Part shown: in pieces, positions 53,231-62,464 of the stretch
How the letters are laid out: every line of letters starts with the position of its first letter
Position numbering within the stretch: the first letter of the stretch is position 1
Assembly (NCBI GenBank): GCA_944326325.1
Contig: CALVDQ010000008.1
Coordinates: forward strand, 41,692-105,691
Direction of reading: 5' to 3'
Source: an uncultured Bacteroidales bacterium
GTDB lineage: Bacteria; Bacteroidota; Bacteroidia; Bacteroidales; UBA932
DNA length: 64,000 nt
Made by a program: the position numbers and the translations under genes
Notes under the pieces: generated by a model
Seen by the model: only the letters and a program-made list of their open reading frames with translations
Database searches by the model: none
Told to the model about the DNA's origin: nothing

Positions 53231-55432
53231 ATGGGACAGAACGAGGAGCAGGATTTCGCCTGGAATTTCATAGAGAATACTGGATCTGACCTTTTCCTGA
53301 CCGGGAAAGCCGGTACAGGAAAGACAACATTCCTGAAAAGGCTGAAGGAGAAGTGCCCGAAACGGATGATCGTGCTTGCTCCTACAGGCATCGCGGCTAT
53401 CAATGCGGGCGGGATGACAATCCATTCGTTTTTCCAGCTGCCGTTTGCGCCGTTCGTGCCGGAAACTACGTTCAGTGCCGGCAAGGCGAAATACAGTTTC
53501 CGTTTCGGAAAAGAAAAGATAAGGATCATACGAAGTGTCGATCTGATCGTCATAGACGAGATCAGTATGGTGAGGGCCGACCTGATGGACGCGATGGACA
53601 ATGTCCTGAGGCGGTACAGGAACAGGGACAAACCTTTCGGTGGCGTCCAGCTTCTTATGATAGGAGACCTGCAGCAGCTTTCGCCTGTCATAAAGGACGA
53701 AGAATGGCAGTTGCTGAAAAACTACTACGACACCCCGTACTTCTTCTCGAGCAGGGCTCTGAAAAACACCGGCTACTTCACCATAGAACTGAAGACCGTC
53801 TACCGGCAGAGCGACAGCCGCTTTCTCGATATCCTGAACGGAATAAGGGAAAACAGGTGCAGTAAAGACATCCTGGAAAAACTGAACAGCAGATACATAC
53901 CTGACTTCCGGCCGCAACCGGAGGAGGGCTATATCCGGCTCGTGACGCACAACCGTCAGGCACAGCGGATCAACGCCGCGGAACTGGACCGCCTGCCGGG
54001 AAAGGCCTGCGTCTTCAAGGCTGAGACGGAAGGTCTGTTTCCTGAATATTCTTTCCCGACGGAAGAAATGCTGGAGCTCAAAGAAGGGGCGCAGATCATG
54101 TTCGTGAAGAACGACATTTCAAAGGAAAAGAGATATTTCAACGGCATGATCGGCGAGGTGACGGGGATATCCGGCGACAGGATAGAGGTCAGGAGCAAGG
54201 ACCGGCCGGATGAGACCTTCGTCCTTCAGAAAGAGGAATGGACCAATGCAAAATATGTCCTGGACGAGGAATCCAGGGAAATCAGGGAAGAAATAGACGG
54301 GATCTTCCGGCAGTATCCGGTAAAGCTGGCATGGGCGATAACCATACACAAGAGCCAGGGACTGACCTTCGACAAGGCGATAATCGATACGGAATATGCC
54401 TTCGCCCACGGACAGACATACGTAGCACTGAGCAGGTGCCGGACCCTTGAAGGCCTCGTTCTGAGCAGGCCTCTGACTTCCAGGGCCGTCATAAACGATG
54501 CAGCAGTGGAGGAATTCACCGAAAAGGCCAGGCTCGGCAGGCCGGACGGCAATAGGGTACGGGACCTGGAACGGGCATATTTCCTCGATACCCTGTCAGG
54601 GCTTTTCGATTTCCAGGACCTGCACTCCGCCATGAAGAGATATGTACGCCTTGCGGACGAATATTTCTACAGGGCATATCCACGGCAGACCGCAGTATAC
54701 CGGGAAGGACTTGAAGAATTCGCGTCGGGGGTAATGGAAGTCGCCGCGAAGTTCAAGAGACAGTATTCCAGGATGACAGGCCTTTCCGAGGACTATGCTT
54801 CCGACATGGCCCTTCAGGAAAGGATCAGGTCCGGAGCCGTCTATTTCGGCGAAAAGCTGGAGATAGCCCGTAAGGTTTTCGCTGACGCATTGTCCGAGAC
54901 AGACGGCAAGGAAGCGAAAAAGCGGCTGAAAGATGCAGTCGAAGAACTCTCGGCAGCGCTGGCCGCCAAGACAAAACTCCTGGAATATGTAAAAGGCAAC
55001 GGTTTCTCGCTACTCCCCTACCTGAAACATAAAGCCGTGATCTCCTTAGAGACTGAGCAGGACACTGACAGGAAGAAGCGGGCGCCAAGGGAGAAAAAAG
55101 ACAAGGGTGATCCGGCTAAGAAGCAGCGGTCAGGAGAACAGCGCATGGAAGTCCCGTCCGACATCCTCCATCCGGAACTTTTCCGTCGGCTCAGGGCATG
55201 GAGATCCGCCACGGCTGCCGCACAGGGCGTACCTGCCTACGTCGTAATGCAGCAGAAGGCCCTTACAGGCATCGCCAACCTGCTCCCTGGAGATGAAGCC
55301 TCCCTTATCGGCATACCGTATTTCGGAAAAAAAAGAGCGGGAAAGTACGGGGAAAAGATACTTGGAATCGTGCGGGAATATTGCGATGAGAAGGGTATCG
55401 GATATCCGGAAGAGATATTTCCGCATAAGTGA
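53231..55432 (+). CDS. Pif1/RecD-like helicase with C-terminal HRDC domain
   Basis: 733-residue SF1 helicase. Walker A FLTGKAGTGKTTFLK (near residue 22), LAPTGIAAINAGGMTIHSFF, Walker B VIDEISMV, GDLQQLSPV, TVYRQSD, VTHNRQAQRIN, and late motifs AWAITIHKSQGLTFD and YVALSRCRTLEGL: the Pif1 pattern. A charged linker leads to an HRDC domain (about residues 645-725; ELFRRLRAWRSATAAAQGVPAYVVM in part, LIGIPYFGKKRAGKYGEKIL). It unwinds DNA, probably G-quadruplex or replication intermediates; this fused form is common in Bacteroidota. Confidence 0.9.
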   Translation: MGQNEEQDFAWNFIENTGSDLFLTGKAGTGKTTFLKRLKEKCPKRMIVLAPTGIAAINAGGMTIHSFFQLPFAPFVPETTFSAGKAKYSFRFGKEKIRIIRSVDLIVIDEISMVRADLMDAMDNVLRRYRNRDKPFGGVQLLMIGDLQQLSPVIKDEEWQLLKNYYDTPYFFSSRALKNTGYFTIELKTVYRQSDSRFLDILNGIRENRCSKDILEKLNSRYIPDFRPQPEEGYIRLVTHNRQAQRINAAELDRLPGKACVFKAETEGLFPEYSFPTEEMLELKEGAQIMFVKNDISKEKRYFNGMIGEVTGISGDRIEVRSKDRPDETFVLQKEEWTNAKYVLDEESREIREEIDGIFRQYPVKLAWAITIHKSQGLTFDKAIIDTEYAFAHGQTYVALSRCRTLEGLVLSRPLTSRAVINDAAVEEFTEKARLGRPDGNRVRDLERAYFLDTLSGLFDFQDLHSAMKRYVRLADEYFYRAYPRQTAVYREGLEEFASGVMEVAAKFKRQYSRMTGLSEDYASDMALQERIRSGAVYFGEKLEIARKVFADALSETDGKEAKKRLKDAVEELSAALAAKTKLLEYVKGNGFSLLPYLKHKAVISLETEQDTDRKKRAPREKKDKGDPAKKQRSGEQRMEVPSDILHPELFRRLRAWRSATAAAQGVPAYVVMQQKALTGIANLLPGDEASLIGIPYFGKKRAGKYGEKILGIVREYCDEKGIGYPEEIFPHK

Positions 55433-55542
55433 AAATATTGACGTCAGCCATACAATTTACCGAAAATTTTCCGTAATTTACATCTTGGAACTTTCCGGAA
55501 CCATGCCGAAAACCGGAGCGGCTTCCGATAAAATGACATATT

Positions 55543-56970
55543 ATGGAAAACAATAAGAAGACACGTACTGAACACGACCTGCTGGGCAGCATGGAACTCC
55601 CGGCCGGGGCACTTTACGGCATCCAGACCCTGCGTGCCGCAGAAAACTTTTCAATCAGCCGTTTCAGGCTCGGATACTATCCTGCGTTCATCAACGGACT
55701 GGCTTATACCAAGCTGGCCGCCGCAGAAGCCAACCGTCAGCTCGGACTGCTGACAGACGCGCAGTTTACAGCCATCAAGGCCGCCTGCGAGGATATCCTG
55801 GCCGGCAGATACCACGAGGAATTCCAGGTGGACATGATCCAGGGCGGAGCCGGCACAAGCACCAACATGAACGCCAACGAAGTCATCGCCAATATCGCCC
55901 TCATGCACATGGGGCACAAGCCAGGGGAATACAGCTACTGCTCACCGCACGACCAGGTGAACAGGTCACAGTCCACCAACGACGCCTACCCGACTGCCAT
56001 CCATATGGGAATGTATGCCAGCCACATTGCACTGGTACCCCATCTGAAAGACCTGATTGCCGCATTCCGCAAAAAGGGCGACGAATTCGCCCATATCCTC
56101 AAGATGGGACGGACGCAACTTGAAGACGCTGTCCCGATGACCCTCGGGCAGACTTTCCACGGTTTTGCCAGCATCCTGGAAGACGAAATCAGACACCTGG
56201 ACGAGGCTGCAGAAGACTTTCTGACAGTCAATCTCGGGGCTACGGCCATCGGCACCGGAATATGCTCGGAACCGGGATATGCCGAAAAGGCGGTAGATGC
56301 CCTCGGCAGGATTACGGGATGGAAAGTAAAGCTTACCGAAGACTGGGTAGGGGCAACGTCAGATACTTCCTGTATGATAGGTTATATGTCCGCGCTGAAA
56401 CGCATAGCCGTAAAGACCAGCAAGATATGCAACGACCTCAGGCTTCTTGCCAGCGGTCCCCGCTGCGGCCTTGAGGAAATAAACCTTCCTGCTCGCCAGC
56501 CGGGATCTTCCATCATGCCGGGGAAAGTAAACCCGGTGATTCCGGAAGTCGTCAGCCAGGTAGCCTTCAAGGTCATAGGGAACGAACTCTGCGTCACAAT
56601 GGCAGGGGAAGCCGCCCAGATGGAACTGAATGCCATGGAACCCGTCATGGCACAATGCTGTTTCGAGTCCGTCGATCTTATGCGCAATGCTTTCGACACA
56701 CTCCGCACCCTGTGCGTGGAAGGCATCACGGCCAACCCGGAACGCTGCATGGCCGAAGTGAGGAACAGCATCGGCATCGTCACCGCCCTGAATCCGTACA
56801 TCGGCTATGAACACTCCACTGCAATCGCCAAGAAAGCCCTCGAGACCGGACGGAGAGTCTATGACATTGTCCTGGAAGAGGGTATCCTGACTCAGGAGGA
56901 CCTTGACAGGATCCTCGACCCGAAGAACATGATCCGCCCCGTGAAACTCGACATCAGGGCCCGCAAATAA
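55543..56970 (+). CDS. aspA: Aspartate ammonia-lyase
   Basis: 475-residue aspartase/fumarase-family enzyme converting aspartate to fumarate and ammonia, feeding fumarate respiration and succinate production. DLLGSMELPAGALYGIQT, GGAGTSTNMNANEVIAN, SQSTNDAYPTA, GRTQLEDAVPMTLGQ and the catalytic loop GSSIMPGKVNPV are present. The TQLEDAVP block and GSSIMPGKVNP distinguish it from the fumarase type. Single gene, with ~110 bp upstream after the helicase and no clear TAnnTTTG element. Confidence 0.93.
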   Translation: MENNKKTRTEHDLLGSMELPAGALYGIQTLRAAENFSISRFRLGYYPAFINGLAYTKLAAAEANRQLGLLTDAQFTAIKAACEDILAGRYHEEFQVDMIQGGAGTSTNMNANEVIANIALMHMGHKPGEYSYCSPHDQVNRSQSTNDAYPTAIHMGMYASHIALVPHLKDLIAAFRKKGDEFAHILKMGRTQLEDAVPMTLGQTFHGFASILEDEIRHLDEAAEDFLTVNLGATAIGTGICSEPGYAEKAVDALGRITGWKVKLTEDWVGATSDTSCMIGYMSALKRIAVKTSKICNDLRLLASGPRCGLEEINLPARQPGSSIMPGKVNPVIPEVVSQVAFKVIGNELCVTMAGEAAQMELNAMEPVMAQCCFESVDLMRNAFDTLRTLCVEGITANPERCMAEVRNSIGIVTALNPYIGYEHSTAIAKKALETGRRVYDIVLEEGILTQEDLDRILDPKNMIRPVKLDIRARK

Positions 56971-57116
56971 CGGCATTCCGCAGGTCATGTCATCTACAGT
57001 CCGGATTCCTGACGGTTCGTACTCCCGTTTAGGACGGGACATGATATTGAGGCAAGTTCAGTAAAAGAGTCACAATCCTCCGTGAATTTGTTACAGTCCG
57101 GTCTTCATCTTTGGTT

Positions 57117-57124
57117 TACCTTTG
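57117..57124 (+). promoter_or_regulatory. Promoter element of the accessory redox locus
   Basis: TACCTTTG (TAnnTTTG), 22 nt before the aldo/keto reductase ATG, which is preceded by AGAAAGGAAACC. Confidence 0.5.
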
Positions 57125-57146
57125 TCCGTAAATCAGAAAGGAAACC

Positions 57147-57842
57147 ATGAAAGATGCAATGACCAGACGAGACTTCATCAAAAGCGGGCTGCTTGCCGCC
57201 GCAGCCGGAGCGATAACAGGGCCGAAAGCCATTGCTCATGAAGCAGAGAAGCAGGCGGCAAGGGAGCGGATGTCCAAAGACATTCTCAATTACAACCCGA
57301 AGATGCAGTATCGCCCGATGGGGCGCACGGGAGTGAATGTATCGGCATTGGGCTTCGGAATGCTGCGTCTGCCGATGAAGGACGGGCATGTGGATTTTGA
57401 CCAGACTACTCCTATGGTACACCGTGCCATCGAAGGCGGAGTGAACTACATTGATACCGGACGTGTCTATATCGGCGGCGAGAGCGAACAGGCCGTGGGC
57501 AAGGCACTTGCCGGAGGCTGGCGCAACCGGGTCTATGTCACTTCCAAAATGCCGTCATACCGCCATGCTCCGGGCCACATCGGCTGCACAGGCTGCTACC
57601 AATGCATCCCCTGCCCGCACAATGTCGCCATCGGCTACATCTTCGCCTACGTCTACAACAACTATCTGCTGCACAGGAACATGGACCGGGCGATGACGGA
57701 CTATACCGTCTCGATGTCCCCTGTCCAGCGCGGCGACCCCGCCTCGTCATGCGTGAGCTGCGGCGAATGTCTGGCCAAATGCCCGCAGCACCTGGACATC
57801 CCAAGCCTGTTGGCAAAAGTACAGGAAACGATGGGGAAATAA
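57147..57842 (+). CDS. Aldo/keto reductase-ferredoxin protein with large internal deletion
   Basis: 231 residues where the family usually has ~450. A twin-arginine signal (TRRDFIKSGLLAAAAG) is followed by the first part of an aldo/keto reductase barrel (MGRTGVNVSALGFGMLRLP, YIDTGRVYIGGESE with Asp103 and Tyr108, VTSKMP with Lys134). Around residues 137-145 it passes directly into the C-terminal 4Fe-4S region: Cys147, 150, 153 and 156 and a second set CVSCGECLAKCP (Cys202, 205, 208, 212). The central barrel with the catalytic His is missing in frame. Probably non-functional as a reductase; an electron-carrier remnant is possible. Confidence 0.8.
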   Translation: MKDAMTRRDFIKSGLLAAAAGAITGPKAIAHEAEKQAARERMSKDILNYNPKMQYRPMGRTGVNVSALGFGMLRLPMKDGHVDFDQTTPMVHRAIEGGVNYIDTGRVYIGGESEQAVGKALAGGWRNRVYVTSKMPSYRHAPGHIGCTGCYQCIPCPHNVAIGYIFAYVYNNYLLHRNMDRAMTDYTVSMSPVQRGDPASSCVSCGECLAKCPQHLDIPSLLAKVQETMGK

Positions 57843-57911
57843 TTACGCTCCTGCTGACTGTATTATCCAAGGACGCAACATATCAAATCAATAGTCGATT
57901 AAAGTCATAAA

Positions 57912-59135
57912 ATGAGTGGAACAAATGATATTTCCCCGGTGAAGGCTTCCGGGCGTTTTGTCATTCTCGATGTCTTGCGCGGCTTTGCCTTGCTGGGCAT
58001 CTGTATGGCTAATTTCCCGGAATTTTCCCTTTACACATTCCTTTCTCCGGAGGCAACTGCATCCATGCCTGCGGCGATGCAGGATAAGATAACCCGCTTC
58101 CTGCTGTACTTTTTTGTCGACGGCAAGTTCTACACGCTGTTTTCCCTGCTGTTCGGCATAGGTTTTTCCATTATCATCCGCAATGCGGAACAGAAAGGAG
58201 CCAACGGGTTCCGCATATTCTACCGGCGGATGGGAATGCTGCTGCTGTTTGGTTTCCTGCACCTGATGTTCATCTGGAGCGGCGACATTCTCATGCTGTA
58301 TGCTTTGCTCGGAATGCTGTTGCCGCTGTTCCGCCGTACATCGGACAAAAGACTGCTGTCGTGGGCAGGACTTTTTCTTCTTCTGCCGGTTGCCGTGGAC
58401 TTCGTGTGTGAGATGACCCGCACTAACCTTGCTCTTCCTTTCATCCGTCTGCAGGAGACATATTGTGATAAATATGGCATTAATGAAGCCAACTTCCCCT
58501 ACTGGCTGCACGATGCGGAAGATTATGGAACGGTATTCCAGTTCCTGGTGCAGGGAGCTTGCGTAAGGATGCAGGAGTTTATCATCGGAAACCGTTATTT
58601 CAAGGTGCTTGGACTGTTCCTGATCGGCCTTTATATCGGCAGGAAACGCATCTATGCCGACCTGGACTCCCGAAGGCAGTGGCTGGTGAAGGTCTTCCGC
58701 CTTTGCTTGCTCACAGGGCTGCCTTGTTCGCTCCTTTATGCCTGGAGCTGCATGGACGGACATCCTCTGGGCGATACCCTGCACAGCATATTCTATCTCA
58801 TCAGCGTTTACCCGCTCGGCTTTGCGTATGCCGCAGGCTTGTGCCTATTGTATACGCAGATGAAAAATCTGGCTTTATGGAAATGGCTGGCGGCTCCGGG
58901 GCGGATGGCACTGACGAATTACATTGGACAATCCGTCATCGGCATGTGCCTGTTCTACGGTATAGGCCTGGGATTGGGAAGCAGGGTCGGGCTGTTGCAG
59001 ACGGAAGGAATTGTGCTGGCAGTATTCCTGTTCCAGACCGTGTTCAGCCGTCTATGGCTTTCCGCTTTCAAATTCGGGCCGCTGGAATGGATATGGCGGA
59101 TGCTGACATACGGGAAATGGCTTAAAATAAAGTAA
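57912..59135 (+). CDS. DUF418 family membrane protein
   Basis: 407-residue integral membrane protein with about ten hydrophobic segments. FVILDVLRGFALLGICMANF at the N-terminus, LFSLLFGIGFSII, RRMGMLLLFGFLHLMFIWSGDIL in part, and the C-terminal PGRMALTNYIGQSVIGMCLFY and FGPLEWIWRMLTYGKW are the DUF418/YeiB pattern. The family is of unknown function, related to heparan-glucosaminide acetyltransferase-like folds. It is complete, unlike its neighbours, and follows the reductase remnant by ~70 nt. Confidence 0.88.
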   Translation: MSGTNDISPVKASGRFVILDVLRGFALLGICMANFPEFSLYTFLSPEATASMPAAMQDKITRFLLYFFVDGKFYTLFSLLFGIGFSIIIRNAEQKGANGFRIFYRRMGMLLLFGFLHLMFIWSGDILMLYALLGMLLPLFRRTSDKRLLSWAGLFLLLPVAVDFVCEMTRTNLALPFIRLQETYCDKYGINEANFPYWLHDAEDYGTVFQFLVQGACVRMQEFIIGNRYFKVLGLFLIGLYIGRKRIYADLDSRRQWLVKVFRLCLLTGLPCSLLYAWSCMDGHPLGDTLHSIFYLISVYPLGFAYAAGLCLLYTQMKNLALWKWLAAPGRMALTNYIGQSVIGMCLFYGIGLGLGSRVGLLQTEGIVLAVFLFQTVFSRLWLSAFKFGPLEWIWRMLTYGKWLKIK

Positions 59136-59223
59136 TGCCCATATAAATCTTGCGAAATCCCGCCGTACACAGGTCTTCACTGTAGAGAATCCGTAAAATA
59201 GGCACAAACAGGCCACATATAGT

Positions 59224-59255
59224 TACATTTGCTTCAATGAGAGCCGGTAACTTTG
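59224..59255 (+). promoter_or_regulatory. Promoter region of the alcohol dehydrogenase gene
   Basis: TAACTTTG at 59248-59255 matches TAnnTTTG with a TTTG at 59228-59231 as -33 element (16-nt spacing). The upstream TACATTTG at 59224-59231 is itself a possible -7 element. Confidence 0.5.
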
Positions 59256-59300
59256 CATTTGCAAGCGGAAAAGAAGCCGTATGGACAAAATTAAACGATT

Positions 59301-60488
59301 ATGAATATGGAAACAAATCTTACTTACGACATGTATGTTCCTACCCGAGTTATGTTCGGGGCGGGAATGCTGGACAAACTTAGCGAACAGCCGATGCCGG
59401 GCAAACGTGCCCTCATCGTTATCTCCAACGGGAAATCAACCCGTGCCAACGGTTACCTCGCCCGTACCGAGGAGCAGCTGCACAAGGCTGGCGTGGAAAC
59501 TTTCCTGTTCGACGGTGTGATGCCCAACCCTACCGTGGGCAATGTGGATGCCGGTGCGAAGGTTGCCCGTGAAAACGGATGCGACTTCCTCGTGGCGCTG
59601 GGTGGCGGAAGTGTCATGGACTGCACGAAAGCCATTGCGGTAATGGCGACCAACGAAGGCGAACTGTGGGACTACGTGCCCATCGGTTCCGGCAAAGGCA
59701 ATCCGATTGCCGTGAGACCGCTGCCTATCATTGCTATCACCACAACAGCAGGCACAGGCTCGGAGACGGACGATTCCGGTGTCATCACCAAGGAAGACAC
59801 CTTTGAGAAGGCATTCGTGGGCGATGCGTCCCTGTTCCCTGTCCTCTCTATCGTGGATCCGGAACTGATGACGAGCGTGCCGCCGGCATTTACGGCATAT
59901 CAAGGCTTTGATGCCCTGTTCCACAGCACGGAAGGCTACATCGCCAAGGGCGCGAACCTGATGAGCGACATGTATGCCCTCACCGCCATCGAGAACCTGG
60001 CGAAGTACCTGCCCCGCGCCGTAAAGGACGGCAAGGACATGGAAGCCCGCACCCATGTGGCATTCGGCAACACCTTGTCGGGCGTCGTGATGTGCCTTAC
60101 GCTCATCACCAGCGAACATGCCCTGGAACACGCCCTCTCTGCCTACCACCCGGCATTGCCCCACGGTGCAGGCCTGATCATGGTCAGCAAGGCATATTAT
60201 AAATACTTCATCGAGCGTCATGCCTGCGACGACCGTTTCGTGCGTATGGCGCAGGCAATGGGTATGCCCGAAGCCACGAAGCCAGAAGACTTCCTGACTG
60301 CCCTGACCCGCCTGCAGGAAGCCTGCGGCGTGGCAGACCTGAAGATGTCCGACTACGGCATCACGCCGGACGAGTTCACCACGCTGATGCGCAACACCCG
60401 CGAGGTGATGGGCGTGATGTTCACCAGCGACCGTGTACAGATGACGGACGAGGACATCGTGAACGTATATAAAGAATCGTACAAATAA
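59301..60488 (+). CDS. Iron-containing alcohol dehydrogenase
   Basis: 395-residue group III dehydrogenase. NAD(P)-binding block ALGGGSVMDCTKAIAV, TTAGTGSETDDSGVI, metal ligands in the FDALFHSTEGY and EHALEHALSAYHPALPHGAGL blocks (Asp and three His). Probably reduces aldehydes or oxidises alcohols; the substrate is unknown. Arginine codons are nearly all CGC/CGT rather than the AGG favoured in core genes of the window, consistent with transfer. An internal ATG at 59307 is an alternative start. Confidence 0.93.
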   Translation: MNMETNLTYDMYVPTRVMFGAGMLDKLSEQPMPGKRALIVISNGKSTRANGYLARTEEQLHKAGVETFLFDGVMPNPTVGNVDAGAKVARENGCDFLVALGGGSVMDCTKAIAVMATNEGELWDYVPIGSGKGNPIAVRPLPIIAITTTAGTGSETDDSGVITKEDTFEKAFVGDASLFPVLSIVDPELMTSVPPAFTAYQGFDALFHSTEGYIAKGANLMSDMYALTAIENLAKYLPRAVKDGKDMEARTHVAFGNTLSGVVMCLTLITSEHALEHALSAYHPALPHGAGLIMVSKAYYKYFIERHACDDRFVRMAQAMGMPEATKPEDFLTALTRLQEACGVADLKMSDYGITPDEFTTLMRNTREVMGVMFTSDRVQMTDEDIVNVYKESYK

Positions 60489-60570
60489 CCGTAGCTGAAC
60501 CTGAAGACTGCGGGGACAGTGCCTGCCGGTTATCCAAGGCCTGTTCCCGCTCTGTAAAACCGGAAGATAT

Positions 60571-61059
60571 ATGAAGAAGGTATTTTTAATCCCATTGATG
60601 CTGCTGGCCTCACTGATGATGGCAACGGCGTGCAGTGAAGACGAACCTGCGGCAGACGGGCAGGAACAGACCATTCCCGGAGAAGATGACGGGGACGAGG
60701 GAAACGAAGGCGATGAAGGAGGAAACGTAGCCGGGACGAACGGACGCTACCTTGTCCTTTATTGCTCCCGCACAGGCAACACGGAAAGTATGGCACAGAC
60801 CATACAGTCCACACTGATAAGCACTTCCGAGAGCGATGCGGCAACACTTGTCCCGGATGCCACATTTGACGAATCTTTGCTGCTCACATCGGGGACTCTT
60901 GGAAATATGGCGAGCCGCATCCCTGCATGGCTGGAAGAACTGGGTGCAAGCCGTGAGACAAGTCTGGGACGGATTGACAATGTAGAGGAAGATGAATTGA
61001 GGACTGCATTGGGCGAAGGTAGCGTGACTGAGACCTTTTCGCTGGACAACAACGGATAA
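60571..61059 (+). CDS. Flavodoxin/cyclophilin-like lipoprotein, decayed by internal deletions
   Basis: 162-residue product with a lipobox (MMATACS, Cys21) and an acidic linker. It then keeps only the flavodoxin phosphate loop (RYLVLYCSRTGNTESMAQTI) joined to the flavodoxin C-terminus (STSESDAATLVPDATFDESLLLTSG, TLGNMASRIPAWLEELGAS in two pieces). It closes with the last ~24 residues of a cyclophilin-like domain (RIDNVEEDELRTALGEGSV), which resembles the end of the 61643 protein. The full-length Bacteroides relative is a ~350-residue flavodoxin plus cyclophilin-like fusion, as I recall it. Two in-frame deletions are the likely explanation. FMN binding is improbable. Confidence 0.7.
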   Translation: MKKVFLIPLMLLASLMMATACSEDEPAADGQEQTIPGEDDGDEGNEGDEGGNVAGTNGRYLVLYCSRTGNTESMAQTIQSTLISTSESDAATLVPDATFDESLLLTSGTLGNMASRIPAWLEELGASRETSLGRIDNVEEDELRTALGEGSVTETFSLDNNG

Positions 61060-61077
61060 CAAGAAAGGAAAACGATT

Positions 61078-61638
61078 ATGACACTTGAAGAATTCAAGGA
61101 TTTCGTGAAGACAGGCAAACCGCTTGACACGGAAGAGATACACCGCTTTATGGACAGAATGAGCGGAGAAGCAAGGCGGATTACGTTTCATCTCAATTCC
61201 ACATACCGTACACCGGAAGAGGTCAGGAGCATCCTTTCCGGACTCTTTGGCAAAGAAGTTCCGTCCACGTTCCGCGTATTCCCTCCGTTCTATACAGATT
61301 TCGGCAAGAACATCACGGTGGGAGAAGACGTGTTCATCAACGCCTGCTGCCATTTTCAGGACCATGGAGGCATAACAATCGGTGACGGAAGCCAGATCGG
61401 GCATAACGTGGTATTTGCCACACTGAACCACTTCATGGAACCGGAGAAACGAAAGATGACCTATTCCGCACCTATTGTCCTGGGCAAAAATGTCTGGATC
61501 GGCTCGAACGCCACTATCCTGCAAGGTGTCACTATCGGTGACAATTCGGTCATAGGTGCAGGAGCTGTTGTGGCACAGGACATTCCGGCAAACGCAGTTG
61601 CAGTAGGTGTTCCGGCGAAAGTCATCAGACATATTTGA
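61078..61638 (+). CDS. Sugar O-acetyltransferase, maltose acetyltransferase-like (LbH fold)
   Basis: 186-residue left-handed beta-helix acetyltransferase. Repeated hexapeptides (ITVGEDVFINACCHFQDHGG, ITIGDGSQIGHNVVFAT, KNVWIGSNATILQGVTIGD, SVIGAGAVVAQDI) and the C-terminal VPAKVIRHI. The catalytic His lies in ATLNHF. It transfers acetyl from acetyl-CoA to a sugar or similar hydroxyl. It is intact and shares a transcript with its neighbours: 18 nt after the flavodoxin remnant and 4 nt before the next gene. Confidence 0.92.
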   Translation: MTLEEFKDFVKTGKPLDTEEIHRFMDRMSGEARRITFHLNSTYRTPEEVRSILSGLFGKEVPSTFRVFPPFYTDFGKNITVGEDVFINACCHFQDHGGITIGDGSQIGHNVVFATLNHFMEPEKRKMTYSAPIVLGKNVWIGSNATILQGVTIGDNSVIGAGAVVAQDIPANAVAVGVPAKVIRHI

Positions 61639-61642
61639 CCTT

Positions 61643-62128
61643 ATGAAAAGAAAATCTCTCATGAACAGACTGATTATGGCTGCAATGCTGATGCTGTCCG
61701 CTTTTGCTGCGGCAGTTCAGGCACAACAGAAAGTTTTCAATGACAATCAAAATAAGACAAATATGGAAAGCAACACTATCAGACTGACCATCGAGGGCGG
61801 CAGGACATTTACCGCCACATTGGTGGACAACTCATCAACGCAGGCATTGAAAGAACAGCTTGCAAAAGGAAACATCACCGTGGAAATGGAAGACTATGCC
61901 TCAATGGAGAAGGTCGGCTCTCTCGGCATATCGCTCCCGAGGAACGACAGGCCCACCACGACCGGCCCGGGCGACCTCATCCTCTACCAGGGGCATAATT
62001 TCGTCATCTACTATGATAAAAACTCGTGGAACTTCACCAGGCTCGGAAAAATCGACAATGCCACGCAGCCTGGACTGAAGGCGGCGCTGGGCAAAGGTGA
62101 TGTAAAGGTGACGCTCTCACTGGAATAG
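61643..62128 (+). CDS. Exported cyclophilin-like fold protein
   Basis: 161-residue protein with a signal peptide (MNRLIMAAMLMLSAFAAAVQAQQ) and a compact cyclophilin-like domain (IRLTIEGGRTFTATLVDNSSTQAL, ITVEMEDYASMEKVGSLGISLP, GDLILYQGHNFVIYYDKNSWNFTRLGKID in pieces). This small domain usually accompanies flavodoxin and carboxymuconolactone decarboxylase genes in Bacteroides. It is intact and may be the functional counterpart of the domain deleted from the flavodoxin protein. The frame starts at 61607 within the acetyltransferase; the ATG at 61643 (MKRKSLM) is preferred. Confidence 0.82.
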   Translation: MKRKSLMNRLIMAAMLMLSAFAAAVQAQQKVFNDNQNKTNMESNTIRLTIEGGRTFTATLVDNSSTQALKEQLAKGNITVEMEDYASMEKVGSLGISLPRNDRPTTTGPGDLILYQGHNFVIYYDKNSWNFTRLGKIDNATQPGLKAALGKGDVKVTLSLE

Positions 62129-62132
62129 CGGA

Positions 62133-62442
62133 ATGAAAACCTGTTCAGCGGGAGTGAAGACGCCGGCAGTCCTGCCGGCAGAGGCACAGGAGAACGACAG
62201 GTGGCCTGAGCCTGGAGCAGAGGGAGATGATAACGTGCGTCACCCTTGCCACAATGCAGACACTCCCCCAGCTGAAGGCCCATGCCGGGACCGCCCTGAA
62301 TGTAGGCGTGACTCCGGTGGAACTGCGGGAGGCGATGTACCTTACGGCACCGTTCATCGGTTTCCCGAGGATGCTGAACGCCGTGGGGACAGTGAATGAG
62401 GTGTTCCGGGAACGCGGCATCAGCCTGCCTCTGGAAAACTAA
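62133..62442 (+). pseudogene. Carboxymuconolactone decarboxylase family fragment
   Basis: Immediately after the cyclophilin stop a coding remnant begins (MKTCSAGVKTP), but in another frame than the recognisable domain. From about 62190 the frame reads LSLEQREMITCVTLATMQT, then LPQLKAHAGTALNVGVTPVEL and YLTAPFIGFPRMLNAVGTV, the C-terminal half of the AhpD-like/CMD family. The open frame with an ATG is 62227-62442 (71 residues). The N-terminal half and the frame link are lost. Confidence 0.75.
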
Positions 62443-62464
62443 CGGAAGGGCAACGGCCTGCAAT

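Noticed and set aside
53077..53289. 70-residue frame ahead of the helicase gene
   Set aside because: Overlaps the helicase start in another frame, no motif or promoter.
57023..57039. Hairpin TCCCGT/ACGGGA after aspA
   Set aside because: Short stem without T tract; too weak to call a terminator.
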